DNA of 64,000 nt from Pedobacter sp. SL55 (lineage in GTDB: Bacteria > Bacteroidota > Bacteroidia > Sphingobacteriales > Sphingobacteriaceae), in assembly GCF_026625705.1 (NCBI RefSeq), contig NZ_CP113059.1:744001-808000 (forward strand), in the 5' to 3' direction. Shown in pieces: positions 49,633 to 60,052 of the stretch (position 1 is its first letter; every line of letters begins with the position of its first letter). The notes under the pieces are model-generated. The model did no database searches. It was not told the DNA's origin and worked only from the letters and a program-made list of their open reading frames with translations. Both the position numbers and the translations under genes were made by a program.

Positions 49633-50904
49633 CTATTTATATAATGGAAAACGACTTACCAAGGCCTGAACTTTATTTTTCACGCCAGCTAGTATTTGAT
49701 CATCTCCTGAATTCGTTAAGGCTTCATCAATTAATTCAACAATTTCTGCCATTTGCTCTTCTTTAAAACCTCTAGAAGTAATTGCAGCAGTACCTACCCT
49801 AAATCCTGATGTTACAAACGGAGATTTATCGTCAAACGGAACCATGTTTTTATTAACAGTAATATCAGCTTTGCCTAAAGCTTCTTCGGCAGCTTTACCT
49901 GTGATATTTTTGTTTCTCAAGTCAATTAACATCAAGTGGTTATCTGTACCGCCAGAAATAATTCCGTATCCTTTAGCTACAAATGCTTTGGCCATAGCTT
50001 GCGCATTAGCACCTACTTGCTTGATATAATCACCATACTCATCTGTTAAAGCTTCGCCAAAAGCAATGGCTTTGGCAGCAATAATATGCTCTAAAGGGCC
50101 ACCCTGTGTGCCAGGAAAAACAGCCATATCTAGCAAGTTAGACATCATTCTGGTTTCGCCTTTTGGTGTTTTTAAACCCCATGGGTTTTCGAAATCTTTA
50201 CCCATCATGATCATTCCACCACGTGGACCACGCAACGTTTTATGTGTAGTTGTGGTAACAATATGGCAATGAGGAAGCGGGTTAGTTAACAAACCTTTAG
50301 CAATAAAACCTGCCGGATGTGAAATATCTGCCAATACCAAAGCACCAATTTGATCTGCAACCTTACGGATAAAGGCATAATCCCACTCTCTCGAATAAGC
50401 AGAAGCGCCACAGATAATTAACTTTGGTTTTTCGGCCAAGGCAACTTCTTCCAATTTTGCATAGTCAATTAAGCCATCTTCTTTTTTTACACCGTAGAAC
50501 AAAGGTTGATATAGTTTTCCAGAGAAATTAACAGGAGAGCCGTGTGTTAAGTGACCACCGTGAGACAAATCGAAACCTAAAATTTTATCTCCAGGTTGTA
50601 TTACCGCCAGCATTACCGCAGCATTAGCCTGAGCGCCAGAGTGTGGTTGTACATTTACCCAAGCAGCACCAAAAAGTTTTTTAGCTCTTTCGATAGCGAT
50701 ATTTTCTATCTCATCTACCACTTGGCAACCGCCATAGTAACGTTTTCCCGGTAAACCTTCGGCATATTTGTTGGTTAATACCGAGCCCGCAGCTTCCATT
50801 ACTTGCTTGCTAACGAAGTTTTCTGAAGCGATAAGCTCTAATCCGTGTTCTTGTCTGTCTAGTTCTTTGTCAATTAAATCGAAAACTAATGTGTCTCTGT
50901 TCAT
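49633..50904 (-). CDS. glyA: Serine hydroxymethyltransferase
   Basis: This PLP enzyme interconverts serine and glycine and loads tetrahydrofolate with a one-carbon unit. The 423 residues have [10 protein letters not shown], the substrate region GKRYYGGC, and the PLP lysine in [15 protein letters not shown]. The length is standard. It is divergent from dxs, with 183 bp of control region between them. Confidence 0.97.
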   Translation of the reverse strand: MNRDTLVFDLIDKELDRQEHGLELIASENFVSKQVMEAAGSVLTNKYAEGLPGKRYYGGCQVVDEIENIAIERAKKLFGAAWVNVQPHSGAQANAAVMLAVIQPGDKILGFDLSHGGHLTHGSPVNFSGKLYQPLFYGVKKEDGLIDYAKLEEVALAEKPKLIICGASAYSREWDYAFIRKVADQIGALVLADISHPAGFIAKGLLTNPLPHCHIVTTTTHKTLRGPRGGMIMMGKDFENPWGLKTPKGETRMMSNLLDMAVFPGTQGGPLEHIIAAKAIAFGEALTDEYGDYIKQVGANAQAMAKAFVAKGYGIISGGTDNHLMLIDLRNKNITGKAAEEALGKADITVNKNMVPFDDKSPFVTSGFRVGTAAITSRGFKEEQMAEIVELIDEALTNSGDDQILAGVKNKVQALVSRFPLYK

Positions 50905-51087
50905 TCTTGAAATTGGAAATGTGTATTTGTTTCGGTAAAAATAACCAAAATTTTAGGTTATACAATGATGTAATGCGCATAACTAAGTCACTCTCATTAA
51001 CCTTAGCAATAGGCTTCTGTCAATTTGGAACTTTTATTGATAAATTTGTTAAACAAAATACCGTAATTTGTGCTTTTATAACATTGC

Positions 51088-53016
51088 ATGGAAGTTAAAA
51101 CAGGAACTTTGTTGTCTACAATAAATTACCCTACTGATTTGAAAAAATACAGTGAGAGCGATTTAGAGCAGATTTGCCAGGAGTTACGCCAGTATATCAT
51201 TGATGTAGTGAGTGTTAACGGAGGACATTTTGGAGCTAGCTTAGGCGTAGTAGAGCTAACTGTTGCTTTGCATTATGCGCTAAATACCCCTTATGATAAA
51301 CTGGTTTGGGACGTTGGCCACCAAGCTTATGGTCATAAAATCTTAACAGGAAGAAAAGACCAGTTTCATACCAACCGCATTATTAACGGCATTAGCGGCT
51401 TCCCAAAAATCAGCGAAAGCGAATACGATACTTTTGGTGTAGGGCACTCATCTACATCTATTTCTGCTGCTTTAGGTATGGCCGTTGCTTCGCATTATAA
51501 AGGCGAAAAAGACAGACAACATGTTGCTGTAATTGGCGACGGAGCGATGACTGCAGGTTTGGCTTTTGAAGGTTTAAATCATGCAGGGATAGAAAAATCT
51601 AACGTTTTGGTAATATTAAACGACAACTGTATGTCGATAGACCCTAACGTTGGGGCATTGAAAGAATACTTAACTAGCATCACTACTTCTAAATCTTATA
51701 ACCGTTTTAGGGATGATGTTTTCAATGTGTTGACCAAACTTTCTGAGCTTGGCCCTAATGCACAGAAATATGTAAAGAAAATTCAGAAAAGCATTAAAGG
51801 CACTTTATTAAAACAGAGTAACCTTTTCGAAGCTTTAAATTTTAGATATTTTGGCCCGGTAGATGGTCATGATGTAAAGCGTCTAGCTGCCATCATCAAA
51901 GATTTATCTGCTATTCCTGGTCCTAAATTATTGCACTGCGTTACCGTAAAAGGTAAAGGTTTTGCCTTGGCCGAAAAAGATCAAACCAAATGGCATGCAC
52001 CAGGTTTGTTTGATAAAATTACTGGCGAGATTAAAAAATCTGCTCCAGATAAACCTCAACCTCCAAAGTACCAAGATGTTTTTGGGCATACCATGGTTGA
52101 GCTTGCAGAGGCAAATAAAAAAATTGTAGGGATTACACCTGCCATGCCATCAGGATGTTCGCTTAATATCATGATGAAAGCCATGCCAGATAGAGCTTTT
52201 GATGTGGGCATTGCCGAGCAACATGCCGTAACCTTTTCTGCGGGTTTAGCAACGCAAGGCTTGGTACCTTTCTGTAACATTTACTCTAGCTTTATGCAAA
52301 GGGCTTATGACCAAGTAATCCACGATGTGGCCATACAAAACCTAAATGTTGTATTTTGCTTAGACAGGGCTGGTTTAGCTGGCGCTGATGGGGCAACCCA
52401 CCATGGTGCTTACGATTTAGCTTTTATGCGTTGCATTCCTAATATGACGGTAGCAGCTCCAATGAATGAAGAGGAACTGCGCAATATGATGTATACTGCA
52501 CAGCTTGAAAATAAGGGTCCGTTTACCATCCGTTACCCAAGAGGTAATGGTATGCTACCAGATTGGAAACGTCCATTAGCCGAATTGCAGGTTGGCAAAG
52601 GCCGAAAAATATGTGATGGAGAGGATGTAGCCATTTTAACTATTGGCCACGTAGGTAATTTTGCTGTAGAAGCTTGTAAAGAATTAAATAGCGATGGCAT
52701 TAACCCTGCTCATTACGATTTACGCTTTGTAAAACCTTTAGATGAGGAATTGCTTCACGATGTATTTACTCGTTTCAAAAATGTAATTACGGTAGAAGAT
52801 GGATGTTTGCAAGGTGGAATGGGTAGCGCTGTATTGGAATTTATGGCAGATCACGGTTATAAGGCTGATGTAACAAGGCTTGGTATTCCAGATGAAATTG
52901 TAGAGCACGGCGAACAGCCAGAACTTTGGGCACTTTGTGGGTACGATACCCAGGCAATTATCAAAGCAGTAAAGAAAATAGCAGTTAGCAGGCCAACTAA
53001 AATAATGGCTTCTTAA
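51088..53016 (+). CDS. dxs: 1-deoxy-D-xylulose-5-phosphate synthase
   Basis: This thiamine-diphosphate enzyme makes DXP from pyruvate and glyceraldehyde-3-phosphate, the entry to the MEP isoprenoid pathway. The 642 residues have [14 protein letters not shown], the ThDP motif GDGAMTAG...[13 protein letters not shown], and the pyrimidine and C-terminal transketolase domains with [15 protein letters not shown]. Complete. The stop codon overlaps a REP-like hairpin that separates it from the GDP-fucose synthase gene. Confidence 0.97.
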   Translation: MEVKTGTLLSTINYPTDLKKYSESDLEQICQELRQYIIDVVSVNGGHFGASLGVVELTVALHYALNTPYDKLVWDVGHQAYGHKILTGRKDQFHTNRIINGISGFPKISESEYDTFGVGHSSTSISAALGMAVASHYKGEKDRQHVAVIGDGAMTAGLAFEGLNHAGIEKSNVLVILNDNCMSIDPNVGALKEYLTSITTSKSYNRFRDDVFNVLTKLSELGPNAQKYVKKIQKSIKGTLLKQSNLFEALNFRYFGPVDGHDVKRLAAIIKDLSAIPGPKLLHCVTVKGKGFALAEKDQTKWHAPGLFDKITGEIKKSAPDKPQPPKYQDVFGHTMVELAEANKKIVGITPAMPSGCSLNIMMKAMPDRAFDVGIAEQHAVTFSAGLATQGLVPFCNIYSSFMQRAYDQVIHDVAIQNLNVVFCLDRAGLAGADGATHHGAYDLAFMRCIPNMTVAAPMNEEELRNMMYTAQLENKGPFTIRYPRGNGMLPDWKRPLAELQVGKGRKICDGEDVAILTIGHVGNFAVEACKELNSDGINPAHYDLRFVKPLDEELLHDVFTRFKNVITVEDGCLQGGMGSAVLEFMADHGYKADVTRLGIPDEIVEHGEQPELWALCGYDTQAIIKAVKKIAVSRPTKIMAS

Positions 53017-53051
53017 GCCCCACCCAACCCTCCCCAAAGGGAAGGGCTTTT
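53015..53051. repeat. REP-like hairpin between dxs and the GDP-fucose synthase gene
   Basis: AAGCCCCACCCAACCCTCCCC and AAAGGGAAGGGCTTTT form an inverted pair followed by T residues. It overlaps the last base pairs of dxs and probably ends its transcription. It is a relative of the repeats translated at 5257-5290 and 21021-21049. Confidence 0.6.
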
Positions 53052-53063
53052 AAAAAAATTACA

Positions 53064-53990
53064 TTGGAAAAGAATTCTAAAATTTTCGTAGCAGGCCACC
53101 GCGGTATGGTGGGTTCGGCTATTTACCGTAAGCTTCAAAAAGAAGGTTACCAAAATATTGTTACCAAAACTTCTTCAGAACTTGATTTAAGAGACCAACA
53201 AGCAGTTGCTGATTTTTTCGCAGCAGAAAAACCTGATTATGTTTTCTTAGCAGCGGCTAAAGTAGGGGGCATTGTAGCAAACAACACTTACCGGGCCGAT
53301 TTTTTGTATGAGAATTTAGCAATACAGAACAATGTCATCCATCAATCTTATTTGAATGGCATAGAGAAATTGATGTTCTTGGGTTCTAGCTGTATTTATC
53401 CTAAAATGGCTCCTCAGCCATTAAAAGAAGATTATTTATTGACTGGAACTTTAGAGCCAACTAACGAGCCTTATGCCATTGCTAAAATAGCGGGTATTAA
53501 AATGTGTGATGCTTATAGAGACCAATACGGATGTAATTTTATTTCGGTAATGCCAACCAATTTATATGGACTGAATGACAACTACCACCCAGAAAATTCG
53601 CACGTATTACCAGCGCTAATTAGAAAGTTTGATGAAGCCAAGAGCAATGGTAGTAAGGAAGTGGTGATTTGGGGCACTGGATCGCCAATGAGGGAGTTTC
53701 TGTTTGCAGATGACTTAGCAGACGCTTGTTATTACTTGATGGAGAATTACAACGAGCCCAACTTAATTAACATTGGTACCGGAGAAGATTTAACCATTAA
53801 AGATTTAGCTTTGGCCGTAAAGAAAACTGTAGGATTTGAGGGAGAGTTAGTGTTTGACACTTCTAAGCCAGACGGTACACCAAGAAAATTGATGGATGTG
53901 ACCAAGCTCCACAACCTAGGCTGGAAACATCAGATAGAATTGGAAGAGGGTTTAAATTTAGCCTATCAAGATTATTTGAGCAAGAAATAA
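53064..53990 (+). CDS. fcl: GDP-L-fucose synthase
   Basis: This NADPH-dependent epimerase/reductase is the last step to GDP-L-fucose. The 308 residues have the Rossmann motif [30 protein letters not shown] and the catalytic Tyr/Lys in YAIAKIAG. It starts at a TTG (53064); no ATG fits upstream. The enzyme that makes its substrate (gmd) is not in the window. It probably feeds the surface sugar cluster downstream. Confidence 0.93.
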   Translation: MEKNSKIFVAGHRGMVGSAIYRKLQKEGYQNIVTKTSSELDLRDQQAVADFFAAEKPDYVFLAAAKVGGIVANNTYRADFLYENLAIQNNVIHQSYLNGIEKLMFLGSSCIYPKMAPQPLKEDYLLTGTLEPTNEPYAIAKIAGIKMCDAYRDQYGCNFISVMPTNLYGLNDNYHPENSHVLPALIRKFDEAKSNGSKEVVIWGTGSPMREFLFADDLADACYYLMENYNEPNLINIGTGEDLTIKDLALAVKKTVGFEGELVFDTSKPDGTPRKLMDVTKLHNLGWKHQIELEEGLNLAYQDYLSKK

Positions 53991-53991
53991 G

Positions 53992-54022
53992 AAAAGTCCC
54001 GATTTTATCAATCGGGACTTTT
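53992..54022 (+). terminator. Intrinsic terminator after fcl
   Basis: AAAAGTCCCGAT (53992-54003) and ATCGGGACTTTT (54011-54022) form a perfect 12-bp stem with a 7-nt loop, starting 2 bp after the stop codon. Confidence 0.88.
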
Positions 54023-54055
54023 CATGCAGAAGGCTTATTAAATTTGCAAGCAGAT

Positions 54056-54116
54056 GCTGAAATAAATTCAGCATGACGACGCGTCGATTTAGCGTCACCC
54101 TGAATTTATTTCAGGG
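54056..54116. repeat. Pair of REP hairpins in inverted orientation
   Basis: GCTGAAATAAATTCAGC (54056-54072) and CCCTGAATTTATTTCAGGG (54098-54116) are hairpins. One is the reverse complement of the other except that the base pair steps next to the core are swapped together (TG/CA against CC/GG). Both have TGACG/CGTCA flanks. This is a two-hairpin element between convergent genes. Confidence 0.65.
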
Positions 54117-54241
54117 TCAGTTTTACAAGCTAATAGGCTATAACACAAAAAAATCGACGCAAAGTGATTATTTTTTTATTTGTTTCTGTTCCGGGACAAA
54201 GTGAAAGCTTCGCCTTTATAAAATTTCCTAAATCGTAAATA

Positions 54242-55861
54242 TTAAAAATCGTAATACAAGTTTCTAAAGCTGGTTTTTAACCCAAAAGTAACCATAGCTG
54301 TTTTATTGTTGTACAAGCTGTTTTTCTCTTGTCTAACTAAACCGCCCAGTTCTAGCCTTACATTGTATTTCGGATTTAACAAATAAGCCACTTTCCCTTG
54401 CATCAAAAATAAATCGGTAGCAATACCCTGCCCTATGTGGCTACCATAGTTAACGGAGCGGGTATCGTAGCTTTTAAAGATATCTTTACCGTAGTTGGTT
54501 CCATCAGCATCTAGGCCATAGTTTGCATACAGTGCCTGTCCCTGAAAATCAAATCGTTTTACGCTATAATTTAAAATACCTAAAAACTCTTTAAAGTTGG
54601 CACCAAATGGATGCGCCAAAGGTTGATTAAAATTAGAGTAATTAGATAGCCTATCAAAGTGAGCATAGGTATAAGGGCGTGCAGTATTAAACTCTGCCAA
54701 GTAATTTAAACGCTTCACTTTGAAAAGATCTGAACCTCTAAATCCTAACTGAATGGCCCACTTATTTGCCCAATAACCATTTCCCGCAAAAAATTCCTTG
54801 GCGGTAAACTCATCAAACATAAACTGTCCGTATAACGCAGTTTTCTCTAACAACTCGTACTTCACATTAAGTCCTAAGCGCATTTTATCTGGAGAGTAGA
54901 AATGCGAACTCTCTACCGGTCTTAAAAATATAAATGGGTGGATGTAGTTAAAATCGAAGCCTCGTTTGCCTTCCACTTCTGCATCAGCCCAAGTTACGGC
55001 CTGAAAAAATCCTATCGACAATTTATTGGTTGCATTCCAATCCAAATAATGCGCTGCCATCCATTTGGCCCTATCTCCCAAGCGTCTGTCCGTAGTTAAC
55101 TTAGGCGCTCCTGGATCTAGCATATAGGCATAAATGGTTTGATACTGAAAACTGCCCAATGTGGCCCTTAACCTAAAAAAAGAATAGTTTGAAGACACGT
55201 CAGAAAGCAACATAGAACGATAGCCATCACCTATGAAATTCTTATCGTAACCTAAGGCAAAATTTAAGTATTTATTGGGCGTGTAAGATAATAGTGCTGA
55301 AGCGTAACTCCAATCTTTGGTATCTTTCTCTAACTTACCAAAGCTTTGCCCTGGCACTACCTGATTGGCTATAATAAAATCATCTACATAGCCCGGAAAC
55401 TTACCTTGGTTTTCAAATCCATTGAGATAAAAGGAGAACTTTTCGCCAATGTTTCCACCAATTTGAAAACCACGTGTGTTTAGCCAAGTGGTTCGCTCGC
55501 CTTCAAACTCCCTCCCAATCTGAAAATCGGCCAGAAAGTCTGCATAGACGTGGTATTCATTAGTTTTAAACTCTAACAAGTGCTCTTGAAAAAGTTTGCG
55601 GTGCACCCAGCTTCTTCTGTTTAAGGTATCTACGCCATAATTCATTAACGAATCATAAGCCGTTTTTAATTTCGCATCGTCAGCATAAAAACCTCTAATA
55701 GAAGAGTGAAATTTGCTTTGAGTATCGTACACCGAGCGATTAAGCTTTTGATACAGCTGGTAATCATGTAAGATATGCTGATTAGCGGTATTAGCTTCTT
55801 GGGCTTTTGCTCCAAATATAAAAAAGGCCATGAATACGGCCGTTAGTAGACATTTTTTCAT
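54242..55861 (-). CDS. Outer-membrane beta-barrel of the Wzi/RemB type
   Basis: The 539-residue protein has a signal peptide (about 1-20, FFIFGAKAQ), an N-terminal helical part (about 25-80) and many alternating aromatic beta strands (FSFYLNGFENQGKFPGYVDD, FALGYDKNFIGDGYRSMLLS) ending in a C-terminal Phe strand (LKTSFRNLYYDF), as outer-membrane barrels do. It resembles Wzi-like capsule-assembly and RemB gliding proteins. Its place between fcl and the sugar genes supports attachment of surface polysaccharide. The exact role is open. Confidence 0.75.
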   Translation of the reverse strand: MKKCLLTAVFMAFFIFGAKAQEANTANQHILHDYQLYQKLNRSVYDTQSKFHSSIRGFYADDAKLKTAYDSLMNYGVDTLNRRSWVHRKLFQEHLLEFKTNEYHVYADFLADFQIGREFEGERTTWLNTRGFQIGGNIGEKFSFYLNGFENQGKFPGYVDDFIIANQVVPGQSFGKLEKDTKDWSYASALLSYTPNKYLNFALGYDKNFIGDGYRSMLLSDVSSNYSFFRLRATLGSFQYQTIYAYMLDPGAPKLTTDRRLGDRAKWMAAHYLDWNATNKLSIGFFQAVTWADAEVEGKRGFDFNYIHPFIFLRPVESSHFYSPDKMRLGLNVKYELLEKTALYGQFMFDEFTAKEFFAGNGYWANKWAIQLGFRGSDLFKVKRLNYLAEFNTARPYTYAHFDRLSNYSNFNQPLAHPFGANFKEFLGILNYSVKRFDFQGQALYANYGLDADGTNYGKDIFKSYDTRSVNYGSHIGQGIATDLFLMQGKVAYLLNPKYNVRLELGGLVRQEKNSLYNNKTAMVTFGLKTSFRNLYYDF

Positions 55862-56086
55862 AAATGTAAATTTGTTTTCAATGGTTATGAAGCTATCACG
55901 ATTTTTTCACAAGTTGCTATCATGCTTTAGTGTTCAAGAACTCGCAAGCTCGGTTTACTCGTTAGTGTTTTTGTGATTAGCAAAATGATGATGGTTTTAT
56001 TGGAATATAAAATCCTTTTAGACGTTTAAGCCTTTATCCAGAAAGTTTATCTAGCTTTTAGCTCTGCTCGATAAGGTTTTGTTAAA

Positions 56087-58027
56087 TTACTCGTTTACTA
56101 TGCCGTCCAGCTCTTCAAATACCGAGTTTTTACTTTTAAATTCTGTTACCATTTTTTTCATGCCCATTACCACTTGCCTATCATCATTTGCTTGGGCATA
56201 CTTTAGTAGTGAATAAATTTGTTCCTCTACTTCGGTAAATAAGTATTCTCTAACTTTTCCTATCATGATTTTTTCATGATGTGTAGGCATCGTATTTTCA
56301 TTATCGTTTAGCAGCTCTTCAAAAAGTTTTTCTCCTGGCCTTAAACCAGAGTATTGTATTTTAATATCCTGATTAGGGACTAAGCCCGCCAAACGAATCA
56401 TTTTTCTGGCAAGCTCAACAATTTTTACCGATTTGCCCATATCAAACACAAAAATCTCTCCACCATTACCCATGCAGCCGGCCTCTAAAACCAATCTGCA
56501 AGCTTCGGGAATGGTCATAAAATAACGGGTAATTTCTGGATGTGTTACCGTAACAGGGCCACCTTTTTCTATCTGTTGTTTAAAGCGAGGAATAACCGAA
56601 CCGTTAGAACCGAGCACATTGCCAAATCTGGTAGTAATAAACTTAGTTATGGGCTTTACTTCTAAGCTGTTGATGTAGCTTAAACCGTTACTGAAAATGT
56701 AATTATTTTGGCTTAACGAATTATTGAGTGATTGTACATAAATTTCAGCAATCCGCTTTGAAGCTCCCATAATGTTGGTAGGATTTACTGCTTTATCGGT
56801 AGATACCATTACAAACTTTTGCACCCCGTATTTTACCGAAAGATCGGCAATCATCTTGGTACCCATTACATTGTTTTTAATGGCTTCAGATGGGTTATCT
56901 TCCATCATAGGCACGTGCTTGTAAGCAGCAGCATGGTACACATAATGAGGCTTGTACATCTCAAAAAGATGGATCATCCTTCGCTCGTCCTTTACATCGC
57001 CAATAAAAGCATGAAAGTTATTGTTTTTATGATTCTCTTCTAGTTCTAGGTAAATATCATGCAAGGCAGTTTCCGATTGATCGCAAAGGATAATCAAGCC
57101 TACTTCAAATTTAATTAGTTGCCTAACAATTTCACTGCCTATAGAACCTGCAGCACCAGTAATTAAGATGCGTTTGTCCTTTAACTGATTTTGAAGTTCT
57201 TGCACATCGATCTCTATTGGTTTACGATTAAGCAAGTCTTCGATATTGATATTCTGTATCTGCGATTTGTTGAGTTTACCTCCCTGCCAAGCATCTGGTG
57301 GTGGAATGTTTAGCACAGTTACTTCATGCTCCAGACAAACATCCACAATCTTATTTTTTCTTTCTATTGGAATGGTGTAAGATGCAAAAATAACTTCATC
57401 CACTTCGTGCTCTTTAATGAGTTCTTCTAAACGTTGCGCACTTAATATCTTAATTCCATCAATTGCTTTGCCTACCTTACGCTCATCATCATCAACAAAG
57501 GCCATGATGGTTTTATTTACCTTGCCATCGTGATCAAAGGTTCTTTTGGTAGCCAAACCCGCTTCGCCTGCGCCATAAACTATTACTTTACGTTTATCGA
57601 GGTTTAAGTTTTTGATATACATAAAGAAATACTTGATCAGTACCCTGTAGGTAATCAACAACAGAAAAGAGGTAAGTAAATTTACAATTAAAACCGTATT
57701 GGATATATAAGGGTGGTAACCGAATGCAGTAATTAAAAAGTTGAGTACCGAAAATATACCATTACTAATAATTACTGCAAAAAGAATCCTAAAGGTATCT
57801 TGAGCACTGGTATAGCGAATAATACCAGAATAAGTTTTGACGTTAAAGAAAACAACAATACTGATAGCAGTAGTAATGAGTATGTTTCTACTAAACTCTA
57901 CAGGATCTATTGCAGAAAGTGCAAGATTAAGCTTAACAGCATAGGCAATAGTTAAAGATATTGCGCAAATACCTAAATCGAGCAGGAAGATAATCCACCG
58001 AGGGACAATATTTATTTTACCAAACAA
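56087..58027 (-). CDS. Membrane nucleotide-sugar 4,6-dehydratase (FlaA1/WbpM/CapD type)
   Basis: The 646-residue protein has four N-terminal membrane helices (about 12-125), a CoA-binding-like Rossmann domain (about 145-265: VIVYGAGEAGLATKRTF) and a catalytic SDR domain (about 285-600: ILITGAAGSIGSEI, with the Lys of GASKRIAE). It removes water from UDP-GlcNAc to give the 4-keto-6-deoxy sugar for rare amino sugars. Complete. It sits at the end of the minus-strand surface polysaccharide operon. Confidence 0.93.
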   Translation of the reverse strand: MFGKINIVPRWIIFLLDLGICAISLTIAYAVKLNLALSAIDPVEFSRNILITTAISIVVFFNVKTYSGIIRYTSAQDTFRILFAVIISNGIFSVLNFLITAFGYHPYISNTVLIVNLLTSFLLLITYRVLIKYFFMYIKNLNLDKRKVIVYGAGEAGLATKRTFDHDGKVNKTIMAFVDDDERKVGKAIDGIKILSAQRLEELIKEHEVDEVIFASYTIPIERKNKIVDVCLEHEVTVLNIPPPDAWQGGKLNKSQIQNINIEDLLNRKPIEIDVQELQNQLKDKRILITGAAGSIGSEIVRQLIKFEVGLIILCDQSETALHDIYLELEENHKNNNFHAFIGDVKDERRMIHLFEMYKPHYVYHAAAYKHVPMMEDNPSEAIKNNVMGTKMIADLSVKYGVQKFVMVSTDKAVNPTNIMGASKRIAEIYVQSLNNSLSQNNYIFSNGLSYINSLEVKPITKFITTRFGNVLGSNGSVIPRFKQQIEKGGPVTVTHPEITRYFMTIPEACRLVLEAGCMGNGGEIFVFDMGKSVKIVELARKMIRLAGLVPNQDIKIQYSGLRPGEKLFEELLNDNENTMPTHHEKIMIGKVREYLFTEVEEQIYSLLKYAQANDDRQVVMGMKKMVTEFKSKNSVFEELDGIVNE

Positions 58028-58086
58028 AGCAACTAATTTGAACTAAGGTACGACAATAATTATATTCCATCAAAAATTTTACCATC

Positions 58087-59061
58087 TTAGTGATGATAGG
58101 ATACCAGCAACTTTTCCTTGCCTTCGAAAACAAAACGTAGTACAAGGTAAATGAACACAAATGTTAAAAACATCCCTGTAACATACAGCATATTTGCGTT
58201 AATCAACAAAATTAACGCAATATTTATCAGTAACTGCGCCATGATGTAAATGAAAGACACAAAAATATGTGCGTACTTCAATTGATTGGAAAGGAATTGA
58301 TAGAAATGGCTGCGATGGGCTTCGAAAATATTTTCTTTCCTAATTTTTCTGAATAAAACGGTAAAGGCGGTATCGGTACCGTACACCAGAAGCAATAGAA
58401 TATAGGACAGATTTTGTGTGGTTAATATCAACTGACCGATAAAGAAGACAATGATAAAAGCCACACTTACACTGCCGACATCTCCGGCAAAACACTTAGC
58501 TTTGGTTCTAAAGTTAAAGAAATTGAATACAATTAATGAAAGTCCAACAACGATCAAAAGCTCATTGGAAGTAAACGCTACGACCTGTGTATTGATGTAG
58601 TATAGCGTAGCTATGGTAAGCAAGCTGTAGCCGCCAGTAATGCCATTAATGCCATCCATAAAATTATAGGCGTTGATGGTAGCAATAACAAAAATGAGCG
58701 CTATCAGTACCCAATACCAACTTAAACTGAACAGATCCCACTGAAAAAACAATAGTAAAACCGAGGTAAGGTGTATGCTTAAACGCACTTTGTTGTTGAG
58801 TGTCAAAATATCATCCAAAAAACTAATGGTGGATATGGCCAATAGACCAATTACGAAATAGAAGTTTTGAAATCCGTTGGTTAACGAATATGCCAGAACA
58901 GCCAAAGGAAAAATAATGCCTCCACCGCGAATGGTAATGCTGCTATGCGAACTGCGATGGTTAGGTTTATCGATGATGTTGTAGCGATCTGCGATTTTGA
59001 AATAGACGAGCTCTAGCGCTATGAAAATTACGAAGTATAAAATGAGTATGGGAATTGACAT
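58087..59061 (-). CDS. MraY/WecA-family undecaprenyl-phosphate sugar-1-phosphate transferase
   Basis: The 324-residue protein has about 10 membrane helices. It has the family motifs HSSITIRGGGIIFP, FLDDIL (catalytic Asp pair), NAYNFMDGINGITGG and the C-terminal region with HRSHFYQFL (basic motif). It starts O-antigen or capsule repeat synthesis by loading the first sugar phosphate on the lipid carrier. Confidence 0.92.
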   Translation of the reverse strand: MSIPILILYFVIFIALELVYFKIADRYNIIDKPNHRSSHSSITIRGGGIIFPLAVLAYSLTNGFQNFYFVIGLLAISTISFLDDILTLNNKVRLSIHLTSVLLLFFQWDLFSLSWYWVLIALIFVIATINAYNFMDGINGITGGYSLLTIATLYYINTQVVAFTSNELLIVVGLSLIVFNFFNFRTKAKCFAGDVGSVSVAFIIVFFIGQLILTTQNLSYILLLLVYGTDTAFTVLFRKIRKENIFEAHRSHFYQFLSNQLKYAHIFVSFIYIMAQLLINIALILLINANMLYVTGMFLTFVFIYLVLRFVFEGKEKLLVSYHH

Positions 59062-59133
59062 TGTGTTAGAAATGGATTTTTATTATGTAAGCATAGATGA
59101 GTACTCTACTAGTACTCTATCCCTACTTGAACC

Positions 59134-60045
59134 CTACTTGGGACCTAGGGTTGGGGTGCTGAAAGATTTGGCAGTAATCATTAATCCCTCGGCGGTATTT
59201 ACGGGAAGCGATATTTGTAGTGCAGCTTTGATTTTAGCATTGCTTACCACATAACTCTCTGTTAGTTTCTGTAAACGCTCGGAATTTAAAGGTAGCCTTA
59301 AAACATCCCCTACATTTGCTAGCTTTTTTATAAATGTTGAAGGGATTTTCCAGAGTTTGGCTTTTTTATGGGATGCTTGCGCTAAAATTTTTACTACGTC
59401 ATTAGTTGAGAGCACTTCATCGTCTGCCACATTGTACACCCCAGATTTAATATCTTTTTTTAACAATTGTTGTATCACAAAACATAGGTTCTCGATGCTC
59501 AGGAAAGAACGTTTATTTTCAAAAGTAGCTAAAGGATACGGGATGCCTTTTTGCACGAATTGATACAGTAAATTCAAATTACCTTTATTACCTGGACCGT
59601 GGATCATGCAGGGTCTTAAAATATAGTAGCTTTTGCCTACCGGAAGCTCTTGAGCTTGAATATATTGTTCGGCCATTAACTTAGACTTGCCATAATCTGT
59701 TTGTGGGTTGGGTTCGTTCTCTTCTGTCAATATTCCATTTACGCTATCCGCGGAGGCTTTAACTGAGCTTATAAAAATGAATTTTTTGGCATCTGACTTT
59801 AAAAAAGCATCGTACAGCTTTTTGGTCAGCTCGAAGTTAACTTGGTAATATTCGTCTAGGTTGGATGTTTTTTTTAGATCATGTGCCTTGCCGGCAAGGT
59901 GGATGATGGCTTCGGAATTGCTTAATTGTTCAATTGTTGGATTGTTTAATTGCTGCCTAGTTAACTCTGTGACCTGATAATTTTTTAAGTATTGGAGGAG
60001 ATTTTGGCCTATAAAGCCTGAGGAGCCTGTAATGGTTAAGTTCAT
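59134..60045 (-). CDS. NAD-dependent sugar epimerase/dehydratase (SDR family)
   Basis: From the ATG at 60045 the protein has 303 residues: TITGSSGFIGQNLL for NAD, IHLAGKAHD, and catalytic Tyr/Lys in DYGKSKLMAEQ. It resembles the 4-keto reductase partners of FnlA/WbpV-type pathways that accompany WecA-like genes. I chose this start rather than 60099, because the longer one overlaps the glycosyltransferase gene by 47 bp and adds no conserved sequence. The short gap 59062-59133 before the MraY-like gene holds no gene. Confidence 0.85.
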   Translation of the reverse strand: MNLTITGSSGFIGQNLLQYLKNYQVTELTRQQLNNPTIEQLSNSEAIIHLAGKAHDLKKTSNLDEYYQVNFELTKKLYDAFLKSDAKKFIFISSVKASADSVNGILTEENEPNPQTDYGKSKLMAEQYIQAQELPVGKSYYILRPCMIHGPGNKGNLNLLYQFVQKGIPYPLATFENKRSFLSIENLCFVIQQLLKKDIKSGVYNVADDEVLSTNDVVKILAQASHKKAKLWKIPSTFIKKLANVGDVLRLPLNSERLQKLTESYVVSNAKIKAALQISLPVNTAEGLMITAKSFSTPTLGPK

Positions 60046-60052
60046 TTCTAAT

